Below, piece after piece: positions 45,601 through 55,625 of a stretch of DNA of 64,000 nt. The notes below the pieces were generated by a model, which saw only the letters and a program-made list of their open reading frames with translations, was not told the DNA's origin and ran no database searches. A program made the position numbers and the translations under genes. Where the stretch lies: positions 124,001 through 188,000 of the forward strand of contig JAVLUZ010000417.1 of NCBI GenBank assembly GCA_036768485.1, written 5' to 3'. Source of the DNA: Mermis nigrescens (lineage: Eukaryota; Nematoda; Enoplea; Mermithida; Mermithidae). Every line of letters begins with the position of its first letter. The stretch's first letter is position 1.

Positions 45601-47875
45601 TGTTTATCACAGCGAGTGCGAACTTTGTGTCCCCCCTCACAGCAACAACGGCACACACCTGGGAGGTGCGGTTTTTTTAATCGATGGATGATTAAAAAAT
45701 TCGATGCCCGTGTTTTTTTCTTTTGTTTACACTCAATACTGAGTTAGCAATGAGCGAGCAAAGTGTAAAGCAAAAAATTAAATAATCTGCGGTTTGCCAA
45801 TGTTTTTTTAAAAATGTTGCCCCCCAGCTGTAGATTACGAATCTGACCTTAAAATTACTTTACACTCAATGGTTGTTGCACAAAAGTGTAAAGTATACGC
45901 GTTTTTTACTCTTTGCGTGTCCTTCAGCTTATCTAACTCAATTTTGGTTTCTGTGCAGTCCTATCGGTTCTATAATGTAGAGGGTTGCAAAATCTCAAAT
46001 CAATTCTTTTTTCTTTCTTATAACGCAATATTTCTTGATCTGTGATCGTTTTAGTGTAAAGGGTTCGAGACGAAAAACGATATCTCTTCAACTACTCCGC
46101 TAAGTAGGCGGAACATGCTAATTATGCTTAAAAGGTGCCCTGACCTTAGCGTTACAGATCACAGTTTATTTTCTTTTATACACCCAATATTGCGGTATTA
46201 GCACAAGTGTAAAGTTTACACCGAGAAGCATTTTTGCGCCCAGAGCGTCGTGGATGATGAATTTTTTTAAATGTTCTCCGTAAGGTCAGAATAACGAATC
46301 TGACCTTTAAACTTTTCTACAGCCAGTGTTTGTTGAGGTAAAAGAGGTGAACTTTGAATTATACCTACATCTATTTTCTAATGCCGATAGATAACTCCGT
46401 ATTGCATATTTTTGATCAGATTTTTCGTATTTCAGAGGTTTTTGACTCGTCTTAAATAAATAATTATTTTTATCATCATAAATGCACTATTCTTAAACTT
46501 CAGTAGAATGATGAATATCTTTCAAAATAGGATAATCAAGCTGAAATCTGCTGATATGTCGAGTTGGCGCAGTGATTGACAACTCCGTTCTCGGATGCGG
46601 TATTAAACAAAGAATGATGGGTTCGAATCTTCTGAATGCTGACTTTTTTCATTTTTTCAAATTCTTTTGGCAAAACCATGTACTTCATTTGACTCATATA
46701 TCTATTTAGGTTCTGCAGATAACACTCTTTCGTTTATTTACATTCAATGGGCGTTAGGTTCAATTTTTAAAGTTTACAATGTGGTGGACAGTGGAAAATA
46801 CGTGTTTGTACATTTTTTTGTTCGCCACTTTCTCTGTTCAGAAGTCGGGCGAGGTCGAATAGGATAAAAATAAAGTAAAATTCTAGTTTTTTTCCACGTA
46901 AAATCAGAATTGAGAATCTGACTATTAGTATTCTCTACACTTAGTAGTTTTGTAAAGTTTGCACAATTCATTTGTTGATCAATCGCGTTTAGTTCGGAAT
47001 TGGTGGACGGCCCTTATTTTATTACTCGGCTTAAATAATCCAAGTGACTGTCTTTTGATTATTTTCTTTATCGCAAATTCAAACACCCAAATTTCAATTT
47101 AAAAATCATAAAAATTATTTCATAATTTTTATGTAAGATGACTGGCTGGTTTAGAGCTCTTTTTTGTTGTTTTCACTGTTCATTGTGCTCTTAGGAACCA
47201 GAAAAGAAATAGTTTTTCGCCATAGGTATTCTATGGCGAAAACAACTTAAAAAAGCTTTTTGCGTTAATTATTATTTTGGTCCAAAATAGGTCAACTGAC
47301 CTAGGGCAAAATTCCGGGGCTACTTAATTACTACTGCGTTAGGTTTTTAGGGCATAGCTGCCAATAGCTCCGTAGGTACGGACGAATTTAGGTCCGAGGA
47401 GTTTGAGACCGTAGTTATTGAGGGTCGTGTGGTTGAGTCCGGCGTTTCGCCCTAGTAACTTGACCAGCGCTAAGTGTAGCCAGGTACTTAAGTAAGTCCC
47501 GTAGGTACGTTATATGTCGTTTCCAAGTTAATTTAAATGTGGAACGACCTCTATAACTTACAGGACTGTTTAGAATGTAACATATATTTACTATAGCTAA
47601 TAAAAAATAGTAAACTTTATACTTCCGACAATCAAGAGCATATCTAACTCAGTTTTAAATTCTATGCAGTCTGATTGATTTCAAAAGGTAGACGGTTATA
47701 AAATCTAGGGAGTCTCTTTTTTAAAACAACATTTTTTAAATTTAGAGGCAATTAATTTATGTTAAGAACAATATTGTTTTCCGCGTTCTTGGACTGCTGT
47801 CATTATTGTGGTATGTTACTGTATGTGTTTGCTGACTGATGCACTGAAATCATGCTAATTAAAAGTGGGGTACTA
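42700..47875. repeat. large hairpin-rich repeat, copy 1 (two partial units)
   Basis: Unit a starts at 42,711 (TAGCGCTACCTATAATATAC) and unit b at 45,548 (24-bp near-palindrome of TAGGTAGCGC / GCGCTACCTA). Both run into TTTACACTC ... GAGTGTAAA stem pairs repeated every 100-200 bp. Shared phrases with copy 2 (55,676-60,258) are in the same order, for example gcatatctaactcagtttta, cccagagcgtcgtggatga and gagtgcgaaaatctgggggt. No ORF longer than chance, no transposase. Nature unknown: a large non-autonomous element or a complex satellite. Confidence 0.8.
46555..46640 (+). repeat. tRNA-like segment inside the large repeat
   Basis: GAGTTGGCGCAGTGATTGAC resembles an A box and GATGGGTTCGAATCTT a B box, spaced as in tRNA genes. 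The homologous segment of copy 2 (56,515-56,583) is more decayed. Not foldable to a full cloverleaf by eye. Confidence 0.45.
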
Positions 47876-48625
47876 GCAAAGAAAAATGCTCCGATGGAAC
47901 AAAAAAGATGAATATACTTGGAATTGTGGATTATTAAGGATGTAAAAGGAGGGGACTAGGAATAATCTACCTAAAGTCGCAAAATCTGCTAAAAATCACA
48001 CTTTCTCTAAGCAACGCAAAAAATCGAAGTATATTCTGCAGCCTCTAAAAAGTGTCTTTTTTAAATAATGTTCAAAGTTTCAGATAAGAGTGTATAAACG
48101 AAATCTGTAATGTTTATTTTTTAAGTTAATGGCAAGTAGCAACGCTGACTAGCTTCGTATCCTGATCTATAGAAAATTAAGTGGTATTGTATTTAAAGTT
48201 GTTTTATTTTGTTCTGAGCATTAAAGCAAGCAAAGCAGCGGCCGATTGATTAGTGCACACAATCCTTAAGGGCATGCTAGTGTACCTACATCTAGTCTGT
48301 TTCAAGTCAACTTAAGTGTTTCCTACTGTTTTAAACCATTCATTCAATTGGCTTAGAAAGACAGTTAGTTTACTCAACATCATTTCCCATAGCTATTGCG
48401 TAGCTAATGTGCTGCTTTTTCAATCATTTTATGGTTAAATATTTATTTTAATCTGTTGGCCGCAGAATATACTTCGATTTTTTGCGTTGCTTAGAGAAAG
48501 TGTGATTTTTAGCAGATTTTGCGACTTTAGGTAGATTATTCCTAGTCCCCTCCTTTTACATCCTTAATAATCCACAATTCCAAGTATATTCATCTTTTTT
48601 GTTCCATCGGAGCATTTTTCTTTGC
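47876..48625. mobile_element. 750-bp foldback element with long arms, TA flanks
   Basis: Arms of about 165 bp: GCAAAGAAAAATGCTCCGAT ... returns inverted ending ATTTTTCTTTGC. Flanked by TA on both sides, as for Tc1/mariner-type elements. A second copy at 60,259-61,017 shares both arms, loop and left flanking sequence. Confidence 0.88.
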
Positions 48626-49048
48626 TACATATATATCTCTATTTTAATTCATCGCTCGTCCTTCGCCTTCTGCTGGGTCATACTTCGGGTTGACCAGTTA
48701 AAATATACAGTCGAACTTGCTTAATGCGTACACTCATGGGACCAAGCCCTTCTGTATGCATTATCCGAGTGCACGCATTATCCGAATACCCTAGATTTTT
48801 AACAAGGAATACACTATTATGCGACAAAATCATTTTTTTAAAGAAAAAAATCAGCAATACAAGTCTGCTTTAACATATTTTTACGCTTAAAGTCACAAAA
48901 ATTTTCGATATCATTCATTTCGCTGAATAGCTTTGTGTCACAATTGTCCTATGCCATTAAGAACTTTCGTATGTTCGATATACTCAGTTTTAAATCCTGA
49001 TAGCTCGGAACCGTTTCTGTTTCTCCTAGATCGTCCAGGTCACGAAAC

Positions 49049-49597
49049 TATAGTCTGTTTCATTTATTCGAGAGCTTTTTAGTAATTCTTTTAAGGGCTA
49101 CAGTAAGCCAAACAAGACGAATTACTGTACTTCAGCAGATCAGCTCAGTGAGGGCGAGTGGCTAGAATTCTTCCATTTTTAATGCACTAATACGCCCAAA
49201 TAAATTTGACTCAGGCATTTGATCAATGCTGGGACGTACTACAGTAAGTGCGCTAAACAAAAAGCTATCGGCTGGAATCGAACCCGGGTTGCTTCGACTA
49301 CAAGCAAAAGGTTTTACCACTGAGCTATACGGGAGTTCGCAGCGTTTCTTAACATCTTAGTCGATTGTGTTTAAAGTGTCGACTCAGGATTAGATGAATA
49401 AGCGATTTTAATTAGTAAGTAATTGATCTGCTGGAAGACGAGAATTAATTATGCCGCAAAAATGTTATTGAAAAGCCCTTCTTTACTATGTAGCTGAAGT
49501 GAGATCTAGCGACTTACAGTAAATAAGAAATAAGGGGTTACTGTAACCTCCGAAAACATTTACTGAAAAAGCTCTCGGATAAATGAAACAGACTATA
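49049..49597. mobile_element. foldback with TATAGTCTGTTTCAT ends
   Basis: Inverted ends TATAGTCTGTTTCATTTAT and TAAATGAAACAGACTATA followed inward by GAGAGCTTTTT / AAAAAGCTCTC. About 550 bp, inserted in the mariner-like relic. Similar end phrases occur at 40,334 and 40,688. Confidence 0.8.
49263..49334 (-). tRNA. tRNA-Thr(AGT)-like sequence, probably a pseudogene or SINE head
   Basis: Minus strand: CGTATAGCTCAGTGGTAAAA matches the A box and D arm, TGCTT-GTAGTCG-AAGCA is a perfect anticodon arm giving anticodon AGT with U33, and GGGTTCGATTCC is a B box. However, base 37 is C, the T stem has mismatches and the acceptor stem does not pair. It lies inside a foldback element, so transcription may serve the element. 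Confidence 0.45.
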
Positions 49598-50229
49598 AAT
49601 ATTACGCAATTTAAAAAACAAACAGCCGCAGCATTCATCTCGATGTGCCTAAAGTACTCGCATAAACACAGAACTTGCGGTGATTCGTCAACATTTTTGA
49701 ATATTTCCCCAGAGAAACTTTGTTTTTTGGAAAAAGCCATGACCAATCAAAAATAACAATTCGCTTAAGGCTGAATGCCCTTAAAAAATGTCAGAATTCT
49801 AAGCTTTTCAAAGAAAGCTAAAGATCCAGACTAAAAATTATACACATTTAAGAAAACAGGCTCGCACAACACAGAAGTCAATTTGACCAAAGTACTCGTA
49901 TAAACACGGAACTTTAGTAGAAAAAAAATAAATCAAAATTTAAAATGATGCACATCAAAGATAGCAGAGAGACGCAAACATTTCGAGCTGATGGCATTAT
50001 CTGAGGTGAAAAAATACACGCTGTATGCATTAAGCCGGGTAGTTTAACATGCAGGCATAGGCCCATGGATGAAATCGGCTGTACGCATTACGCATTAAGC
50101 GACGCATTATCCCATGCTATTGCCTTATGTTTTACATGGCCTTTCGGTCCGGACCTAGCAATACTGTACGCATTATGCGAGAGAACGCATTATCTTGTGT
50201 ACGCATTATCGAAGTTCGACTGTATATCC

Positions 50230-51328
50230 CGCTCTGTCCCGATTCTCCGACCGTCCCGATTCTCCGACCGTCCCGATTCTCCGACTTTCCCGATTCCCCG
50301 ACCGTCCCGATTCTCCGCCTAATGCTAAGAGAGGTTATTTTAAGATTCGCGAAAATCTCGTTTCTCCGACCGTCCCGATTCTCCGCCCGTCCCGATTCTC
50401 CGACCATCCCGATTCTCCGACCGTCTCGATTCTCCGACCGTCCCGATTCTCCGTCCGTCCCGATTCTCCGACTTTTCCCGATTCTCCGACTACAGATTCA
50501 AATATGACAGGTGGCATAAACCACATGTCAATCAACTGCTGAATAGCGGTTGCACATACATGTAATAAAGGACTTATTTAGAGATTGAATTATTATGTAA
50601 TTTTACGGATTTTTTTCATAACGTATTATTTTTGTCATTCAGTAAAATTGAAAGTAATTTTTTTGTCTGACATTACAATTATTCGTTTCATTTTGACTTT
50701 AAAAAGTGAGAATAAACAGAAGTTACATCAAAGTATATCTCCTTGCCTAGCTCAGACTTTTAGTATTAATGCAGTTATATACCTTTGTATGTCAAACGTC
50801 TTGAAAACGACGCTAAATATTTTTGTCTAATTTGCATTTTCCATTTTTTTGTTTCTATTTTTATAAGTCAGAGCAGAGTTTCATCGTATTCGTTACGCTG
50901 GTTAATCGAATAAATAGGTATCCATGTACCTATATAAGTGGTCGATTGAATAAGTATATATGTATGTACATATCTGTACGCAAACACATATATGCATGTT
51001 ATGTACATGCGTGGGATGCGTTCGTAGGTACTGCATTATAAATCGTGCAATGCAGTCGTAGTCAAAACTCGTCAAATCTTACCATGGTCGGAGAATCGGG
51101 ATGGTCGGAGAATCGGGACGGGTGGAGAATCGGGACGGTCGGAGAAACGAGATTCTCGCGAATTTAAAAAAAACTCTTTTAGCATTAGGCGGAGAATCGG
51201 GACGGTCGGAGAATCGGGAAAGTCGGAGAATCGGGACGGTCGGAGAATCGGGACGGTCGGAGAATCGGGATGGTCGGACAATCGGGACGGTCGGGGAATC
51301 GGGATGGTCGGAGAATCGGGACACAATC
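50230..51328. mobile_element. foldback element made of an inverted 17-bp minisatellite, 8-bp duplication
   Basis: Left arm 50,230-50,500 is (TCTCCGACCGTCCCGAT)n; the right arm 51,084-51,328 is the same array inverted. Both arms carry the same interruption (attaggc ... gattctcgc). Identical GTATATCC flanks at 50,222-50,229 and 51,329-51,336 suggest one insertion event with a hAT-like 8-bp duplication. Loop 50,500-51,080 is AT-rich. Confidence 0.85.
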
Positions 51329-51362
51329 GTATATCCTTTGGCTTCAACCTAAACAAGAACAC

Positions 51363-51975
51363 AGTGACGGATCTAGGATTTTTTCTAAGGGGGCGGTATT
51401 TTAACTTTTCAAAATGAGACAAAAATAAGTCCAAAAGTTTGCCCTTAAAGCGCGAAATGGTGTTTTTCGGCGCTTTACGTTGTCCACTACTATTTCATAT
51501 CACTTTTTGACGCAACATTTTATAGAAAATTTCTGAAATTCTTGACAATTTTGAGAAAAAATCATTACATTTCTTTGACTTTAGCGAAAATCCGGCCCGA
51601 AGCGCCGAAAAATTTATGAAATTTAGGTGGAAGGACCTTTAGAAGCTTGATTTACTGCTCGATTTCCTGTATTTGCAGCATTTGACAAGGAACGTCGAAA
51701 ATTTAAAAAATATGTTTGAAAATTGAATAAATCTATGCTGAAATAGCTGTTTCTGCACTTGAATTGTTTTTAACCTAGTCCATGAGTCCATGAGCAAAAA
51801 ATGGTTTCTTAAGTCGCTAAGAAAGTAAGTAAATGTCGTCAATAGGTATTATCCGATGCGAAGCGCCGGAAAAATCCTAGACATTATGATCACTGACTGA
51901 TAAAAATAATGAAAAATCCATCCTTCGTCTCGCCAACAATTCTGCGGGCAAATCGGGGGCTGCCCCCGCCCCTGC
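51363..51975 (+). repeat. GGATCTAGGATTT ... GCGGCCGCCCC family repeat
   Basis: acggatctaggattttttct, G-run, tttttcggcgctttacg at 51,463, ggcccgaagcgccg at 51,595, gatgcgaagcgccgg at 51,854, and a ggggctgcccccgcccctgc end. Full-length copy of the family at 41,655. Confidence 0.6.
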
Positions 51976-52294
51976 AAGAACGTCTGCATATAAAAATCAA
52001 ACAGAAAAACCGTTTTTCGCCATTGAGCCCTACTGTACGACGAGTGCATAAATCAAAAGTAGTGATGCACCGGTACCTCATTTCCAGCCGGTACCGGTAC
52101 CGTAACCGGTACCCTGGTACCGGCGCCGGTACCGGTACCGGTACCGGTACCAATATGTATGTTATGTAATATGTATTGTGTACTGATATAGTAGTGTTTC
52201 ATCTGATGTGTTTGGTCTGGATATTGTTCCTAGAAAGGGTTTAAATACATTTTACTACTATGTTACTTAAAATCGGTTTTTTATAGCACCTCAC

Positions 52295-52739
52295 AAGTGT
52301 TTTTTTTGTACAAGGTCCGTTTGTACATGTACAAAGATGGTCCCCAAAAGTCTTTGTGCATTTTGTACATGAAAAATTTTGTGTAGGTACTATAATATAG
52401 TACAGTAGCGATTTTAATGTTGTTAAACAGGGTTTCTGATCTTTGGTAGTGTATTCTAGCTAATTTCTGGGTCTCTGAGGGCAAAAATCACTCAGAATTG
52501 TCTTAAAACGGCGCGAAGCGCCGGAAAATCTGACATTTTTCTTTCGAAATGCAATTTCTGCCATTATAAAAATATATAGAACACACAATTACTTATTTCG
52601 GCGCGGAGCGCCGAAAACTTGCGAATTTCAGACCTTTTTTGCAATTTTTGTCTTCCCAAAAATTTGTACATGTACAAACACGGCCCCTAAAAGTCTTTGT
52701 ACACCAGGAAAAATCTTTGCCGATTACAAAAAAACACTG
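52295..52739 (+). mobile_element. hAT MITE nested in a hAT element
   Basis: 445 bp CAGTGTTTTTTT-family copy (AAGTGTTTTTTTTGTACAAG ... ACAAAAAAACACTG). Flanks CACCTCAC / CACCTTCC agree at 6 of 8. Carries ggcgcgaagcgccgg and ggcgcggagcgccg modules. Confidence 0.85.
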
Positions 52740-52791
52740 CACCTTCCTATTATATTAATTCGAAGGGATTTATTGGTGGTCACTGTTCATT

Positions 52792-53031
52792 ATGTCGGAA
52801 AATGAAAGAAAAGTCGTCCAGCTCTGGGAATTCTATAAGATAGATGATAAGGATGAATCAAAGGTATTATGCAATTGTTATGGAAAGTCAATTAGCAGAG
52901 GAGGCAAAGATAGCAGCGGTCTTACCTTGGATGGAATGAAAAAGCATTTTGTCTACCCATCCAACCAAATTTTGCCGGAAAATTTGGAAATACTCGTGTT
53001 TTTGTCCAAAACATTACGAACTGTTGATTAG
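52792..53031 (+). pseudogene. hAT transposase N-terminal relic (BED zinc finger)
   Basis: 79 codons from an ATG. Pattern: LWEFYKI, then KVLCNCYGKSISRGGKDSSG with a Cys pair, then LDGMKKHF. The second half of a BED finger (His pair) is incomplete and a stop follows. Remnant only. Confidence 0.6.
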
Positions 53032-53561
53032 GATTGTTGAAATAAGTGAAAAAATGATCGAATAAAATCTACAAAGAAATACTTCTTTATTATTGCATTG
53101 TTATTTGCTACAGAGTGGGCTTCATTCTGAAACAGTTCCTCCTTCACTTTAAGCTCAAAAAATTAAATCAATTAAAGTAGTACCGGCCGGTACCAGAGTG
53201 GTACCGGCACCGGTACCGGTACCGATATCGGTACCCGGTGCATCACTTATCAAAAGTATTTAAATTCCGATAAACGATACGAAAAGATTTGGTTAGTACA
53301 AAAACGCGCCACAAACGGTACGTAGCAACGTACCTTAATATCACGAGGAGAAAAAGCGGATAAATCGACGAAGCTTACCCAGAATTATTATCATACGCGC
53401 GCAACGCAAAATGCGCGTGTATAACGTTCGCAACGAGTGCGTCGTTGAATAGTTCGCCGATCGTCGAAGCCGGGCGACAACGTGGGTCCGTTGGAAAAAT
53501 GCGGACGGGGACCGAACGAAATTTCGGACAGGGCGCGACGACTTCGTGATTTTTGCGCGAC

Positions 53562-53940
53562 TCAGGCCGAATTCACTAGGACGCACTGGCCGCCCAAACA
53601 AACGCCCGCCGCCGCGGCGGCGCCGCCGACGATCAGCGACGTCCTGTTCAGGCAACACGAATTGCCGTCGTCGTCGAGCGTCGTTAGGAAAGGGCTATGA
53701 TCGAACAAATTGAGGCCGCATTTTCTCGTGTGAGTCTTGTTGACGCAATCGACGACGCTCAGGCTGTCGTTGACTCGCGGGTGACATTTTTTGCATCGTT
53801 CTATCATGAACGGCAAGTCGAAATGGCGCAAAAACGGTGCCGAATCGTCGACGAAACACGACTTGCCACCGAACGCCGGCAACGGTGACGTGCACGATTT
53901 CAGCCGTACGTCGAACTGATCGCAACTCTGGCTCTTGGCG
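53562..53940 (-). CDS. exon of a secreted cysteine-rich protein with TSP1 / ADAMTS-like cysteine pattern
   Basis: CpG-rich, open on the minus strand from about 53,945 to a TGA at 53,562. In order: SCDQFDVRLKSCTSPLPAFG then GKSC, which matches the C-terminal part of a thrombospondin type-1 repeat (R.R.C..P.P..GG..C); ERCKKCHP; VVDCVNKTHTRKCGLN; then DDDGNSCCLN and GVCLGGQCV, the DGT.C ... G.C..G.C pattern that closes ADAMTS-type cysteine-rich segments. The 5' boundary is uncertain: an in-frame stop lies at about 53,955, and the only AGs below it (GCCAAG, AGCCAG) have weak pyrimidine tracts. The 3' end is either the TGA or the donor CTA|GTGAAT near 53,577. No metalloprotease domain is visible in the window, so the full architecture is unknown. 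Probably the same gene as 55,359-55,625. Confidence 0.55.
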
Positions 53941-54149
53941 CCAGATTGGCACGTTCGATTTTACGCCAAAATGGGAACTGAAGGAAGGAACTGAGGTTTG
54001 TAGAGTGAAATTTGGATAATTTCCGCAAAAGATACACGTTAACGAGAAGCTAACATTGAACAAAAGGATACAAAATATTGCGCCGAAAAAGTGTGTAACC
54101 GAGCATTAGCCCCATCAGAAATTGCTGACTAAAGAATATTTGTGTCAGT

Positions 54150-54490
54150 AATTTTTAGCTCCCCCACTCTAGCGATTATTCGAAAGTTTCCGAAAAATTT
54201 CTGAAAATTCGTAGAAAAGATGCTTCTTAAGCGTTTAGCTATCTATTTGTTCAAAAGTGTGAAATTTTCGGCGCTTCGCGCTATATATCCATCTTTTGAC
54301 TATATTCTGTTCAATTTGTTGAACTTTTTTGATTTCTTTCTCAAAATATTTTGTTTTTAGGTTCAAGAAAGATAGAGCATCGTCAGAAACGTCGGCAAAC
54401 GATGTTTTTGACGCGTATCCAACTATTTTGGGCCCAAAAAGACACTTTAGAATTTCAACTTTCGTAGAATTCCCATGCTGTACATGCCTG
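54150..54490 (+). repeat. GATCTTGGGG-family repeat
   Basis: Contains cactctagcgattattcg, aattttcggcgcttcgcgct (54,258-54,278), cttttgactatattctg and catgctgtacatgcctgg; colinear with 7,300-7,680. Between the two pieces of the cysteine-rich gene. Confidence 0.6.
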
Positions 54491-54739
54491 GTTAGTACGC
54501 AAATGGTCATCAAGTCTATGTATTTTTCCGATGAACTAAAGTCAGTTTTTTAAGCTAATGCATAAAATTGCTCGGAGATCGAATTTTGTTATAAACGTAC
54601 TCGTAACTCCGATTTCCACGATGCTCAATGGATGCCCTACTCACAATCTACTCCGACCAGCACATACGAAATCGGGTGTTAATGTTATACGCAATTTTGG
54701 CTAACAATGATGTTCGTATGTTAGAGGATCTAGACCATA

Positions 54740-55230
54740 GATGCACCGCATGGCCGATCTGGGGAGTCAGCTGCTCTGGGGGTCGAAAATAGAGCTTTTC
54801 TGGGCCAAAATGACCACAAAATTGATATAAACGCTAAAATGACGTTAAAACTACATTATTGCACAGTTTTTGGTCAATTTGAAGCATTTTTTTGAAAATT
54901 TCCTGTGTTCATCTATTTTTGGCCTTCATTTTGCCTCGTCTTTCCTATAAAATTTCAATTTTTCCATTCTGAGAGCTTCTTGACCCTAAACCCCCCACGT
55001 GCCTACTGGTCTAGACGCCAGAAGGGTAAAGGTAAATTTTTATAAAGATAATAAAGCAGAATTAAGGCCAAAAACGAAAAAATTTGGTAATTTTTGACAG
55101 AATCGCTCGATATCGATCATCATAAATTATCAATAATGATGATTTTACGCTATTTCAACGTTTATGCCGTTTTCTAGGACCATTTTAGCTCGAAGCACTC
55201 TGGTTGACCTCAAACCGGCCATGCTGTGCA
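54740..55230 (+). repeat. repeat shared (inverted) with 22,790-23,210
   Basis: catggccgatctggggagtc, aatagagcttttctgggcca, aacgctaaaatgacgttaaa and ggtcaatttgaagcat are shared with the intron 3 copy. Non-coding. Confidence 0.5.
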
Positions 55231-55358
55231 TTTATGCTCGCATCTAGAAGCTATTTTGTTACTTAAGCGTGCAGCTTAATTTTGAGCGAGAATACTAAGA
55301 ACAACTTCCGACGACACATGTTAACTGAACTATTATTTAAAATCTCACATTTATTTAC

Positions 55359-55625
55359 TACGTCCGCGGAAATCTCAACGCATGTGCCGTCATCCACTTT
55401 CCATTTGCCATCGATCTTGCCATTTGAGCGTATTTTTTCAAATGATCATATTTTGACTCAGGCGTACAATTTCCATTCTGGCATCTTCCGATCGTACTTC
55501 CGGATGTTAAACAAGGAACATTTGTCCTGCGACTGATGTCAATTGAATGCGAATGACTAGTCGGCAGAAGATACGCCACAAATCAAGAGAAGGAAGGAAA
55601 TTATTGCTTTTTTAAAAATACTCAT
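55359..55625 (-). pseudogene. signal-peptide and cysteine-rich exon with two apparent frame breaks
   Basis: Minus strand ATG at 55,625 starts MSIFKKAIISFLLLICGVSS, a textbook signal peptide, but TAG follows at 55,559. One frame over, NVPCLTSGSTIGRCQNGNCT (C..G.C..G.C pattern) is open. Past an A6 run near 55,440 the original frame resumes as NGKIDGKWKVDDGTCVEIS, resembling the start of a TSP1 repeat, with donor GTA|GTAAAT in phase 0. The breaks could be real (a decayed gene), two base errors, or missed short introns. Order and strand suggest it precedes the 53.6-53.9 kb exon. No family name is certain. Confidence 0.42.

Larger units (their letters stand above)
48706..50224. mobile_element. mariner/Tigger-like element relic with TA flanks
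   Basis: Inverted ends TACAGTCGAACTTGC and GAAGTTCGACTGTA, with TA on each side. Arms repeat (T)ACGCATTA / TATGCATTATCCGAG words (48,728-48,790 and 50,010-50,212). No transposase reading frame recognised. A foldback with a tRNA-like segment lies inside. Confidence 0.8.
52060..53248. mobile_element. hAT element with (GGTACC) terminal tracts and a BED finger relic
   Basis: Inverted AGTGATGCACCGG ends, identical flanks ATCAAAAG (52,052-52,059 and 53,249-53,256). GGTACCGGTACC tracts inside both ends. The plus-strand frame 52,792-53,031 encodes LWEFYKIDDKDESKVLCNC and GMKKHFVYP, a decayed BED zinc finger typical of hAT transposases; the catalytic part is gone. A hAT MITE has inserted at 52,295-52,739. 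Confidence 0.92.

Noticed and set aside
50065..51434. Long open frames encoding RPDSPTVPILRPSRFSD-like repeats on both strands
   Set aside because: They are read-throughs of a 17-bp minisatellite, open in every frame because the unit has no stop; not proteins.
53341..53700. Arg-rich and Ala-rich open frames on both strands at 53.3-53.7 kb
   Set aside because: Other-frame shadows of the CpG-rich cysteine-rich exon. A consensus donor (GGGTAAGC near 53,377) lies in one of them, so a link to an alternative transcript cannot be fully excluded.
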